DNA from: Devosia sp. 66-14
GTDB taxonomy: Bacteria; Pseudomonadota; Alphaproteobacteria; Rhizobiales; Devosiaceae
Length of the DNA stretch: 64,000 nucleotides
Direction of reading: 5' to 3'
Assembly (NCBI GenBank): GCA_001899085.1
Contig: MKVB01000002.1
Span: forward strand, 438,945 to 502,944
How positions within the stretch are numbered: the stretch's first letter is position 1; each line of letters begins with the position of its first letter. Shown here in pieces: positions 24,938 to 32,761 of the stretch. Below the pieces are notes generated by a model. It was not told the origin of the DNA. It did not search any database and saw only the letters and a program-made list of their open reading frames with translations. Made by a program: the position numbers and the translations under genes.

Positions 24938-24973
24938 TCAGGCGAGCGGCTTCAACCCCGCTTCGATTTCGGC
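24938..24973 (-). pseudogene. Remnant of the 3' end of a VOC dioxygenase gene
   Basis: Read on the minus strand this encodes A-E-I-E-A-G-L-K-P-L-A-stop, nearly the same as the end of the complete ring-cleaving dioxygenase at 25548 (A-E-I-E-A-G-L-K-P-L-stop). Upstream coding sequence is missing: the match stops where the 46-bp repeat begins. It is best read as the leftover of a deleted or interrupted paralogue or a partial duplication. Confidence 0.6.
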
Positions 24974-25015
24974 GCTAGAGAGCCCGGCCCCGCTGCTGTC
25001 GGAGCCGCGCTCGAC
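24970..25015. repeat. 46-bp direct repeat, copy 2
   Basis: This is the second copy of the repeat at 23651-23696, same orientation, one mismatch (GAGCCCGGC in place of GAGCGCGGC, which breaks the perfect hairpin). It lies upstream of the PIG-V gene and directly abuts the dioxygenase gene remnant. Confidence 0.8.
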
Positions 25016-25065
25016 TGTTGGGTGCTGTTGAACGTCAAACGATGTCCCGCCGTGTTCACGCGAAG

Positions 25066-25419
25066 CTAGACGATAACGCCTCCTTCGTCGCCTCCATCCT
25101 CGTTCCCATCGTCGTCGCCTCCGCCCTCGTCGGGACCGGACGGGGCGTCCACTCTCGACTTGCCACCATCGCCCGACCCGGTGTCCGGGTCGCGCGGCCA
25201 GACGTGGTTTGGCGGCGAGCAGTTAGCACTGTGCATTGCGGGGGCGGTGATCATCCAGCCGAAGCACTCGACGAAATGATCGATCTGCTTGGCCACGTCG
25301 GGCGTGAAGGCCTGGCTGCTGGCGGTGCTGCCAAAGAACAACAGCCCAGCAACGGGAATAGCGGCGAGTGCGAGACGCCGGCTAGACTTCGGATTCAAAC
25401 ATTTTCTGGGTTCCAGCAT
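25066..25419 (-). CDS. Small secreted protein with acidic Gly/Asp-rich tail, unknown
   Basis: This 117-residue protein is not recognised. An N-terminal basic segment with 'KSSRR' and a hydrophobic stretch ('LALAAIPVAGLLFF', about residues 14-28) ending near 'SSQAF' look like a Sec signal peptide. A short mature domain has two cysteines (in 'HFVECFGW' and 'HSANCSPP'), which could form one disulfide in the periplasm. The last 40 residues are Gly/Asp/Glu-rich, with runs such as GGGDDDGNEDGG, and could bind calcium or act as a flexible tail. GGAG lies 5 bp before the ATG at 25419. A large hairpin sits just upstream. Confidence 0.6.
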   Translation of the reverse strand: MLEPRKCLNPKSSRRLALAAIPVAGLLFFGSTASSQAFTPDVAKQIDHFVECFGWMITAPAMHSANCSPPNHVWPRDPDTGSGDGGKSRVDAPSGPDEGGGDDDGNEDGGDEGGVIV

Positions 25420-25428
25420 GGAAACTCC

Positions 25429-25489
25429 GTGACGCTGTACCGTGATGAAGCAGTGTACGAGGCCGTACACTGCTTCCCGGTAGCGTCAC
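25429..25489. promoter_or_regulatory. Long imperfect hairpin upstream of the secreted-protein gene
   Basis: The arms GTGACGCT...GAAGCAGTGTACG (25429-25459) and CGTACACTGCTTC...AGCGTCAC (25464-25489) pair over about 26 bp with small bulges and a 4-base loop. It lies 10 bp before the ATG of the minus-strand secreted-protein gene, so it would be in its 5' leader or promoter. It could also be a small mobile-element remnant. Confidence 0.6.
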
Positions 25490-25547
25490 AGGTAGCGAGG
25501 CGCCGGTGCGTCGGCAATCCTTCGCGTTCGATCTGGCAACTATATTG

Positions 25548-26498
25548 TTACAGCGGCTTCAGTCCCGCTTCGATCTCGGCGCGACGGCCTTCGAGGAAGG
25601 GCGGCAGCGCCAGGCGCTGGCCGAGAGTTTCGAGCGGTTCGTCGGCGGTGAAGCCGGGGCCGTCGGTGGCGATCTCGAACAGGATGCCGTTGGGCTCACG
25701 GAAGTACAGCGACTTGAAGTAGAAGCGCTCGACCTCGCCCGAGGAGCGGACGCCGAACTGAGCGGTGCGTTTCACCCACTCGTCGAACTCCTCCTTGTTG
25801 GGAGTGCGGAACGCCACGTGGTGCACGCCGCCGGCACCCTGGCGGGCCTGCGGCAGGTCGGGGTTCACCTCGACGTGCAGCTCGGCCGCAGCGCCGCCTT
25901 CACCCATCTCGAAGACGTGGATCTCGCCGTGCTTCTCGCGGGCCGGGTAGGAACGGACCTCGCGCAGGTTCATCACCTTGGTGAGCACCGGCTCGGAGCG
26001 GCGGAGATCGGGAACGGCGAGGGTAATCGGCCCCAGGCCGATGATCTGGTGCTCGGCCGGGATCGGGCTCTCGGCCCAGGGGTGGGCCGGCGCCGATTTC
26101 GGGTCGGCGATGAGCCGGAAGCGCTGGCCCTCGAAATCCTCGAAGTCGAGCGACAGGTGCCCGGCACGCTCCTTGATATTGCCCGAGGCGATGTCCTTTT
26201 CGGCAAGGTGTTCCTTCCACCAGCCGAGGTCGGCTTCGGAATGGACGCGCAAGCCGGTGCGGGAGACCTCGTGGTTGCCGCGCTTATTGGGCGCAGCCGG
26301 CCAATCGAAGAAGGTGAGGTCGGCACCGGGTGAGGCGATCGCGTCGCCATAGAACAGGTGGTAGGCGCTGACATCGTCCTGGTTGACGGTCTTCTTGATC
26401 AGCCTGAGGCCGAGCGTGCGGGTGTAGAACTCGACGTTGCGCTGTGCCGCGGCGGTGATGGCGGTGAGGTGGTGGATGCCTTTGAGTTCGAGGGTCAT
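25548..26498 (-). CDS. VOC-family ring-cleaving dioxygenase
   Basis: The 316-residue protein is built of two vicinal-oxygen-chelate modules. The N-terminal module starts 'IHHLTAITAAAQRNVEFYTRTLGL', with a His as first metal ligand. The C-terminal module has 'GVHHVAFRTPNKEEFDEW' and ends 'YFREPNGILFEIATDGPGF', with the last metal ligand Glu. This is the pattern of Fe(II) hydroquinone/catechol-type dioxygenases (MhqO/PcpA-like), commonly annotated as ring-cleaving dioxygenase. The natural substrate is unknown. The ATG at 26498 has an excellent AGGAGG ribosome site. It is divergent from the LexA-box gene. A remnant of a second 3' end lies at 24938. Confidence 0.88.
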   Translation of the reverse strand: MTLELKGIHHLTAITAAAQRNVEFYTRTLGLRLIKKTVNQDDVSAYHLFYGDAIASPGADLTFFDWPAAPNKRGNHEVSRTGLRVHSEADLGWWKEHLAEKDIASGNIKERAGHLSLDFEDFEGQRFRLIADPKSAPAHPWAESPIPAEHQIIGLGPITLAVPDLRRSEPVLTKVMNLREVRSYPAREKHGEIHVFEMGEGGAAAELHVEVNPDLPQARQGAGGVHHVAFRTPNKEEFDEWVKRTAQFGVRSSGEVERFYFKSLYFREPNGILFEIATDGPGFTADEPLETLGQRLALPPFLEGRRAEIEAGLKPL

Positions 26499-26692
26499 GT
26501 GGACCTCCTGATGAAGCGCTGATGAAAAGCCTGCCAACCAGATAGGCGGTCGCGCCGCCGCGAGATAGCCGCCCGGCGCCGACGCATTGTCCAGCAATAG
26601 TGAACGATGTCGTTCGAGGCGTTTCCACTTTCGGCCTAAGGCATGTCTTTTTGAGTTGATCGGCGGAAGGCCTCGGCGCCAGAGTTCGGCAT

Positions 26693-26707
26693 GAACATAA
26701 AGTGAAC
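26693..26707 (+). promoter_or_regulatory. LexA (SOS) box overlapping the start of the radical SAM/UDGX operon
   Basis: GAAC-ATAAAGT-GAAC is a perfect GAAC-N7-GAAC, the LexA operator of alphaproteobacteria (GTTC-N7-GTTC on the other strand). It ends 2 bp before the ATG at 26710. There is no ribosome site between them, so the transcript may be leaderless or nearly so. Repression by LexA would block initiation, linking the operon to DNA damage. Confidence 0.75.
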
Positions 26708-26709
26708 AC

Positions 26710-27951
26710 ATGACTCGCCTGACGCTCCAGCGAAAGCTGTCGATCCTTTCGGATGCGGCCAAATACGATGCCTCCTGCGCCTCCAGCGGTTCGGTGAAAC
26801 GCTCGAGCCTCGCAACCGGCGGCATCGGCTCGACCGAGGGCAGCGGCATCTGCCATTCCTATGCGCCGGATGGCCGCTGCATCTCGCTGCTGAAGCTGCT
26901 GCTGACCAATTTCTGCGTCTATGACTGCATCTACTGCGTCAACCGTTCGTCCTCGAACGTGCCGCGAGCCCGCTTTTCGGTGGAGGAAGTGGTCGGGCTG
27001 ACGCTCGATTTCTACAAGCGCAACTATATCGAGGGGCTGTTCCTGTCGTCGGGGATCATCCGCTCGCCCGACTACACCATGGAGGAGATGGTGCGGGTGG
27101 CGCGAACGCTGCGCGAGACGCACCGTTTCGGCGGCTATATCCACCTGAAGGTCATCCCCAACGCGTCCCCGGAACTGCTGGCCGAGGCGGGGCTCCATGC
27201 CGACCGGCTGTCGACCAATATCGAGCTGCCCACCGACGTGAGCCTCGAAGCGCTGGCGCCGGAGAAAAAGCCGAGCGCCATCCGCACGGCGATGGCGCAT
27301 ATCGAGGCAAAGCGCGAAGAGAGCCGGCCGGAGGGCAAGATCGAAGGCAAGCGCAAGCCGACCCGGCTGGCGCCGGCCGGGCAATCGACCCAGATGATCG
27401 TCGGCGCCGACCGGGCGACGGACGCCACCATCCTCGGCCGCAGCGCGGCGCTTTATTCGGGCTATGGGCTGAAGCGCGTCTACTACTCGGCGTTCTCGCC
27501 GATCCCCGATGCCAGCTCGAAACTGCCGCTGGCGCCGCCGCCGCTGCTGCGCGAGCACCGGCTGTACCAGGCGGATTGGCTGATCCGGTTCTACGGCTTC
27601 AATGTCGAGGAGATCGTTTCGGGCGGTGCAGACGGGCTGCTCGATTTGAAGCTCGATCCCAAACTCGCCTGGGCGCTGCGGCACCGGGGGGCGTTTCCGG
27701 TGGATGTGAACCGGGCGGCGCGCGAGACGCTGCTGCGGGTGCCGGGGCTGGGAGTGCGGGTGGTCGACCGCATTGTCACGTCGCGCCGGCATCACCGGCT
27801 GACGCTGGCGGACCTGGCCCGGATGGCCGGCTCGATCGACAAGGTCAGGCCGTTCGTCGAGGCCGCCGACTGGACGCCGGGCGGGCTGACCGACGATGCG
27901 GGATTGCGGCGCAAGCTCACCCCGGCGCCCCGGCAACTGGAACTGTTCTGA
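26710..27951 (+). CDS. Putative DNA modification/repair radical SAM protein
   Basis: The 413-residue protein matches the family known as putative DNA modification/repair radical SAM protein, usually paired with a UDG-family gene. The start has 'KLSILSDAAKYDASCASSGS'. The radical SAM cysteines are C69, C73 and C76 in 'CVYDCIYC'. 'GLFLSSGI' follows the cluster as the SAM-binding GGE-like region. The C-terminal part has a helix-hairpin-helix 'LLRVPGLGVRVVDRIV' near residue 340, which would bind DNA non-specifically. It would use SAM and a 4Fe-4S cluster to generate a radical on an unknown nucleic-acid substrate. Its stop overlaps the next ATG by one base, and a LexA box lies directly upstream. 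Confidence 0.87.
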   Translation: MTRLTLQRKLSILSDAAKYDASCASSGSVKRSSLATGGIGSTEGSGICHSYAPDGRCISLLKLLLTNFCVYDCIYCVNRSSSNVPRARFSVEEVVGLTLDFYKRNYIEGLFLSSGIIRSPDYTMEEMVRVARTLRETHRFGGYIHLKVIPNASPELLAEAGLHADRLSTNIELPTDVSLEALAPEKKPSAIRTAMAHIEAKREESRPEGKIEGKRKPTRLAPAGQSTQMIVGADRATDATILGRSAALYSGYGLKRVYYSAFSPIPDASSKLPLAPPPLLREHRLYQADWLIRFYGFNVEEIVSGGADGLLDLKLDPKLAWALRHRGAFPVDVNRAARETLLRVPGLGVRVVDRIVTSRRHHRLTLADLARMAGSIDKVRPFVEAADWTPGGLTDDAGLRRKLTPAPRQLELF

Positions 27952-29387
27952 TGCGCTCGGTGCGGCTCACCGCTCGCAACGATTTCGAGCAGTGGCGGGC
28001 GGCGGCGCGGCGGCTGCTGCTCGATGCGGTGCCGCCGGACGAAGTGGTGTGGCTCGACCCCTCGGCGCCGCATGATCTGTTCGTCACCGAGAGCGCCCTC
28101 GCCGAGGTCACCGAGCGCAAGGTCGGGGTGGTGCCGCAACGGTTCATCGACTGGGCCGAAGCGGGGATCTGCCACAGCGATCCGGAGCGTTTCGCGCTGC
28201 TCTATCGGCTGCTGTGGCGGCTGCAGAAGGACAGGGGGCTGATGGAGGCGCGGTCGGATCCGGATGTCGGCCGGCTCGACCGGCGGGTCGCGGCCGTGCG
28301 GCGCGACGCGCACAAGCTCAAGGCGTTCGTGCGGTTCAAGTCGATCGCCGACGATTCCGGGCTCGAGCGGTTCGTCGCCTGGTTCGAGCCGGAGCACTAC
28401 GTGCTGGAGCGGGTGGCGCCGTTCTTCGTCCGGCGCTTCACCGGCATGATGTGGGCGATCGTCACGCCGTATCGATCAGTGTTCTGGGATGGCGACAGCC
28501 TGGAGTTCGGACCGGGCGGGCACAAGGCCGATGTGCCGGCCGAGGACGCGATGGAGGCAGCATGGAAGAGCTATTTCGCGTCGATCTTCAATCCGGCGCG
28601 GCTCAAGGTGGCGATGATGAAATCGGAGATGCCGGTCAAATACTGGCGCAACCTGCCCGAGGCCGAACTCATTCCTTCGCTGATACGCGGCGCCAGGGCC
28701 GCGGAGGCGGAAATGATCGAGCGGCAGGCCAGTATCCCGCCATCACGGCACGTTCGGCAGGCCGAGCGACAAGCCGACGACGTGGCGCCCGAGGTCGAGA
28801 TCGGCTCGCTGAGCGCGGCGCGCGACGCGATCGAGGGGTGTCGGCGCTGCCCGCTTTACGAGATGGCGACGCAGGCGGTGTTCGGTGAGGGCCCCGCTCA
28901 TGCCGAGGTGATGTTCGTCGGCGAGCAACCGGGCGACCAGGAGGATCTGGCGGGCAAGCCGTTCGTCGGACCGGCCGGCAAGGTGTTCGATGCGGCAATG
29001 GCCGAGGCGGGGATCGACCGGGAGCGGGCCTATGTCACCAACGCGGTAAAGCACTTCAAGTTCGTGCCGCGCGGCAAGAAGCGGCTGCACCAGCGCCCCA
29101 ACATGGGTGAGGTGAAGGCGTGCCGGTTCTGGCTCGATCTCGAGCGGGAATTCGTCAAGCCGAGCCTGATCGTGGCGCTGGGCGCCACGGCGGTCGCGAG
29201 CCTCACGGGCAGCGGCACGGCGCTCAGCGCGGTACGCGGCAAGCTCACCGAGCTGGCCGACGGCACCCGCATGTTCGCCACGGTGCATCCGTCATACCTG
29301 CTGCGCATGCCGGACCGGGCGGAGGCCGAACGGGAGCGGGCGCGGTTCGTCGAAGACCTGCGACAGGTCGGACGGCTGCTGGGGTGA
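27951..29387 (+). CDS. DUF4130 domain fused to a UDGX-like uracil-DNA glycosylase
   Basis: The 478-residue protein has an N-terminal DUF4130-type domain (about 1-245) of unknown role, a short linker and a C-terminal uracil-DNA glycosylase domain (about 285-478). The latter has motif A GEQPGDQED (324-332) with 'PFVGPAGKVFD', Cys297/Cys300 and Cys391 as probable Fe-S ligands (a fourth was not identified), 'TNAVKHFKF' and the motif HPSYLL (446-451). At 376-381 it has KKRLHQ, matching the KRRIHQ-type R-loop of mycobacterial UDGX. In UDGX the histidine attacks the sugar after base removal and locks the enzyme covalently on DNA. His380 is the equivalent here. It is co-transcribed with the radical SAM gene (TGATG overlap) under a LexA box. 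Confidence 0.85.
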   Translation: MRSVRLTARNDFEQWRAAARRLLLDAVPPDEVVWLDPSAPHDLFVTESALAEVTERKVGVVPQRFIDWAEAGICHSDPERFALLYRLLWRLQKDRGLMEARSDPDVGRLDRRVAAVRRDAHKLKAFVRFKSIADDSGLERFVAWFEPEHYVLERVAPFFVRRFTGMMWAIVTPYRSVFWDGDSLEFGPGGHKADVPAEDAMEAAWKSYFASIFNPARLKVAMMKSEMPVKYWRNLPEAELIPSLIRGARAAEAEMIERQASIPPSRHVRQAERQADDVAPEVEIGSLSAARDAIEGCRRCPLYEMATQAVFGEGPAHAEVMFVGEQPGDQEDLAGKPFVGPAGKVFDAAMAEAGIDRERAYVTNAVKHFKFVPRGKKRLHQRPNMGEVKACRFWLDLEREFVKPSLIVALGATAVASLTGSGTALSAVRGKLTELADGTRMFATVHPSYLLRMPDRAEAERERARFVEDLRQVGRLLG

Positions 29388-29394
29388 CGCGCGC

Positions 29395-30801
29395 TCAGCC
29401 GGGTGCGCGCGGGCCGAAGATGTAGATGACCCCGTTGCTCACGACCCGGGTGGTCTGCAGCGGCCGCAGGCCGGCGAGCGGCGCTATGGCCGCTGCGGCC
29501 TCGTCGGCGGACTGCTTTGCGAGGTAGATGATCCGACTGGTGGCGGGAACGCCGGCCGTCGAGCCGGGGCTCAGGTCGCGGACGAAGCAAGGGCCGCGTT
29601 GCGGCGCGTAGTAATCGAGCACCACCTCGTCCCAGGGTGTCGACAGGGCGAGGCAATCGTCCGGCTCCATGAGCGCACGCAGCTCTGTCGTGATGGGGCG
29701 CCAGTCCTCGCGGGCAGCCTGGCTGGCAAATACCAGTGTGGCGAGGCCGACAAGCAGTCCGACGGCCCCGGCGATCGCCACGCCCCGTTTGGTCCGTGCC
29801 GGCATCAGCAGCGCCAAGGCGAACAGGATCAGAAAGCCCGGCAGCGAGCCGATCAGGTAGCGATCGAAAAACACCGGCTCGATCAGCACCGAGGCGATGA
29901 TGCCGAGCAGGCTCGGCAGCAGGGTCCAGCTGAGCAGCAGCGGCAACGACCAGGCGGCCGGGCCCGGACCATTGCGCCGGCGGAGGAAGATCAGGAACGG
30001 CAGCGCCAGCACCAGCACGATGAACATCGCACTGGTGACCTTGCGCCATTGCAGCAGGATGTAGGCGGGGGTCGGCTCGCCGATCCAGAACCCCTGGTCT
30101 GCGATGCTCTGGGCGCGGCCGATGAGAATCAGGCCCCAGGGCACGAAGCTCAGGGCGACCAGCAGCTCGGCCAGCACCAGCGACAGCAGGGCGGGCCAGT
30201 CACGGCGCAGCACAATGGTGCAGAGCGCGCCAAAACCGATGCCGATCCAGGTCAGCGCGCCATAGGGGTGGGCGTAGATCAGCGGGATGCCGCTGAGGCC
30301 GAGCAGCAGGGCGCGTGCGGCGCGCGGCCGATCGAGGAAATGCACCATGGCCCAGGCATGCGCGGTGGCAGTACACGCCAGCAGCGCGTACATGCGCGCC
30401 TCCTGGGAGTACCAGACGTGGTAGCCCGACAGTGCCAGCAGCGCTGCCGCAACCAGGCCGACGCCACGCCCGCCGATGCGGGCGCCCAGGCCATAGAGCA
30501 GCGCGACGTTCAATACGCCCAGCGCCGCCGAGGGGAGGCGCAGCACCCATTCGGCGCCGCCGAACAGCTGCACCGAGGCCCAGGCCAGCAGGTTGTAGAG
30601 CGGTGGGTAATTGTCGGTCGCGGTGCGGGAGATCACCTCGCCGAGCGAACCGTTGACCTGCAGCCAGGTTGCCGCCTCGTCGCGCCACAGGCCCTGTTCG
30701 CCGAGGCTCGGAAAGCGCAACAGGGCTGCGGCCACAACGACCAGAGCCAGCACGGCCAGCGCCACCGCCCGCGGTGGTTCGTAACGGATCTGGTTCACCA
30801 A
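29395..30801 (-). CDS. GT-C family glycosyltransferase (ArnT/PMT-like)
   Basis: The 468-residue polytopic protein has a first helix at about residues 12-30, then an extracytoplasmic loop with 'GLWRDEAATWL' (about 37-47). Its D-E pair matches the catalytic acidic motif of the PMT/ArnT glycosyltransferases. 'YHVWYSQEARMYALL' near residues 125-140 is another family hallmark. About ten further helices and a soluble C-terminal domain follow. It should transfer a sugar from an undecaprenyl- or dolichyl-type lipid carrier to an envelope acceptor. The acceptor is unknown. It is convergent with the UDGX-like gene (7-bp gap) and divergent from nothing nearby; efp lies upstream on the same strand. Confidence 0.82.
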   Translation of the reverse strand: MVNQIRYEPPRAVALAVLALVVVAAALLRFPSLGEQGLWRDEAATWLQVNGSLGEVISRTATDNYPPLYNLLAWASVQLFGGAEWVLRLPSAALGVLNVALLYGLGARIGGRGVGLVAAALLALSGYHVWYSQEARMYALLACTATAHAWAMVHFLDRPRAARALLLGLSGIPLIYAHPYGALTWIGIGFGALCTIVLRRDWPALLSLVLAELLVALSFVPWGLILIGRAQSIADQGFWIGEPTPAYILLQWRKVTSAMFIVLVLALPFLIFLRRRNGPGPAAWSLPLLLSWTLLPSLLGIIASVLIEPVFFDRYLIGSLPGFLILFALALLMPARTKRGVAIAGAVGLLVGLATLVFASQAAREDWRPITTELRALMEPDDCLALSTPWDEVVLDYYAPQRGPCFVRDLSPGSTAGVPATSRIIYLAKQSADEAAAAIAPLAGLRPLQTTRVVSNGVIYIFGPRAPG

Positions 30802-30933
30802 ACCTCCGAAGGGGGCATGAGCCTACGAACAGCCATCCCCGGGAGGCCGCGTGAGGCCCACGCCCTTAGGTGTGAGCCTGAGATGCATCGACATCCCAGC
30901 CCTGCGAGCGTCGCTCTCCGGGCCTGGCGTCCT

Positions 30934-30956
30934 AAATCGTTCCGCTGGAGCGATTT
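30934..30956 (-). terminator. Terminator-like hairpin after efp
   Basis: AAATCGTTCC and GGAGCGATTT pair with one wobble around a GCT loop, 20 bp past the efp stop on the minus strand. The U-tract is only three bases, so efficiency is uncertain. The rest of 30802-30975 shows nothing recognisable. Confidence 0.55.
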
Positions 30957-30975
30957 GCCGCTTCGGGGCCGGAGG

Positions 30976-31548
30976 TCAGTCCTTGGCGCGTTCGACGTAG
31001 CTGCCGTCGGCGGTCATCACCACGACCTTGGTGCCGACGCCGATATGGGGCGGAACCATGGTCTTGACGCCGTTGTTGAGCGTCGCCGGCTTGAACGAGG
31101 AAGAGGCGGTCTGGCCCTTCACCACCGGCTCGGTCTCGACGATCTCGAGGGTGACGCGCTGCGGCAGTTCGATCGAGAGCGCCACGCCCTCGAAGGTGCG
31201 GATATAGACTTCCATGCCGTCGGTGAGGTAGGCGGCCTGGTCGCTGACCACGTCTTCGGAGACGGCGATCTGCTCGTAGGTGGTGGGCTCCATGAAGTGG
31301 TAGCCCTCGCCGTCGTGGTAGAGGAACTGGTAGGCACGCTCGTCGACGTCGGCCTTTTCGACCATCTCGACGGTGCGCCAGCTGGCGGCAACCTTCACGC
31401 CGTCCGAGATGCGGCGCATGTCGACCTTGGTCACCGAGTTGCCCTTGCCGGGATGGATATTCTCGGCGACCAGCACGATATAGAGCTTGCCGTCGTCGTG
31501 TTCCACGACGTTGCCCTTGCGCAGCGACGAGGCGATGACCTTGACCAT
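30976..31548 (-). CDS. efp: Translation elongation factor P
   Basis: EF-P enters the ribosomal E site and rescues ribosomes stalled at polyproline. The 190-residue protein has the three-domain layout: KOW-like domain 1 with the modification loop '[11 protein letters not shown]' (target Lys at residue 35), then two OB domains ending '[26 protein letters not shown]'. AAGGAAG precedes the ATG at 31548 by about 8 bp. It is divergent from epmA and epmB, which install (R)-beta-lysine on this lysine. The whole modification system is therefore present except EpmC, which is not in this window. Confidence 0.97.
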   Translation of the reverse strand: MVKVIASSLRKGNVVEHDDGKLYIVLVAENIHPGKGNSVTKVDMRRISDGVKVAASWRTVEMVEKADVDERAYQFLYHDGEGYHFMEPTTYEQIAVSEDVVSDQAAYLTDGMEVYIRTFEGVALSIELPQRVTLEIVETEPVVKGQTASSSFKPATLNNGVKTMVPPHIGVGTKVVVMTADGSYVERAKD

Positions 31549-31690
31549 TAGTTCTTCCTTGTTCAACGGTTGGCGAGGGCCTAGAGAGCGGCAGCAAAAG
31601 GCCGGGCCGAACGCGCTAATCTGATGTATCGGTGCCGCCGATACCCTAATTCCGCGAAAACCGCCAGTCCCGAGCCGAAAGACGTAAGCC

Positions 31691-32761
31691 TTGCCCGCCT
31701 CCCCACCAGTCCCGCCGGTTTCGCCATGGTGGACGCCCTCGGTGCATGCCGACCGGCGCCCGGCGCTGCTGGCGCGCAACCGGATCGAGCTGGCGGTGCG
31801 CAACTACCTCGCAAGCCGCGATTTTCTGTTGGTCGACCCGCCGGGGCTGCAGCGCAGCCCGGGCAACGAAACGCACCTGCATGCCTTTGCCACCACGGCG
31901 ATCGGCAATGACGGGGTGGGCGAGACGCTTTATCTCCACACCTCGCCGGAATTCTCGATGAAGAAGCTCCTCGCGGCGGGCGAGCGGCGGATCGCCAGTT
32001 TCGGCCATGTCTGGCGCAATCGCGAGCGGAGCGCACTGCATCACCCAGAGTTCACCATGCTCGAGTGGTACCGGGCGGGCGAGCCGTACGACGCGGTGAT
32101 CGCCGACTGCGTGGCGCTGCTGCGGCTCGCGGCCGAGACGACAGGGGTCGCGATGCTCAGGTTTCGCGATCGGGAATGCGATCCGTTCGCCGCGCCCGAG
32201 CGGCTGGGTGTGGTCGAGGCGTTTCGGCGCTTTGCCGGGATCGACCTGTTGGCGACGATGGACGCCGAGGGCGAGACCGATGCCGAGGCCCTGGCCGTTG
32301 CGATGCGAGCGGTGGGGCTCGAGGTTCCCAGGGACTATACCTGGTCCTACCTGTTCAGCCGGGTGCTGGTGGAAAAGGTCGAACCTAACCTGGGGCTAGG
32401 GCGGGTGACGGTGCTCGATCGCTACCCGGCGGCCGAAGCGGCGCTGGCGCGGCGGACCCGCGACGATCGGCGGCTGACGGAGCGGTTCGAGCTTTATGGC
32501 TGCGGGGTCGAACTGGCGAACGGCTTCGGCGAGCTCACCGATGCGGCAGAGCAGCGCCGCCGTTTTGCCGCCGAGATGGATGAGAAGCAGCGGCTTTACG
32601 GCGAAGCCTATCCGCTCGATGAAGAACTGCTGGCGGCGCTGCCGCTGATGGACGAAACCAGCGGCGTGGCGCTGGGGTTCGACCGGCTGGTGATGCTGGC
32701 GGTCGGCGCCCGGCGGATCGAGGATGTGCTGTGGGTGCCGGTGGTCGGAGGCGACAGATGA
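31691..32761 (+). CDS. epmA: EF-P--(R)-beta-lysine ligase EpmA
   Basis: EpmA (GenX/PoxA) is a class II lysyl-tRNA synthetase homologue that activates (R)-beta-lysine with ATP and attaches it to the conserved lysine of EF-P. The 356-residue protein consists of the catalytic domain only, lacking the anticodon-binding OB domain, which separates EpmA from LysRS. Motif 2 is seen in '[23 protein letters not shown]' (about 108-130) and motif 3 in '[16 protein letters not shown]' near the end. The TTG at 31691 is the only long start; the ribosome site is weak. Its end overlaps epmB (ATGA). Confidence 0.93.
   Translation: MPASPPVPPVSPWWTPSVHADRRPALLARNRIELAVRNYLASRDFLLVDPPGLQRSPGNETHLHAFATTAIGNDGVGETLYLHTSPEFSMKKLLAAGERRIASFGHVWRNRERSALHHPEFTMLEWYRAGEPYDAVIADCVALLRLAAETTGVAMLRFRDRECDPFAAPERLGVVEAFRRFAGIDLLATMDAEGETDAEALAVAMRAVGLEVPRDYTWSYLFSRVLVEKVEPNLGLGRVTVLDRYPAAEAALARRTRDDRRLTERFELYGCGVELANGFGELTDAAEQRRRFAAEMDEKQRLYGEAYPLDEELLAALPLMDETSGVALGFDRLVMLAVGARRIEDVLWVPVVGGDR

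Noticed and set aside
26594-26620. GAAC-N6-GTTC palindrome upstream of the dioxygenase gene as a second LexA site
   Set aside because: The alphaproteobacterial box is a direct GAAC-N7-GAAC repeat. This one is inverted with six bases and does not fit.
27576-27950. Apparent long N-terminus of the DUF4130-UDGX protein
   Set aside because: It is the radical SAM gene read out of frame. The DUF4130 domain begins at ATG 27951.
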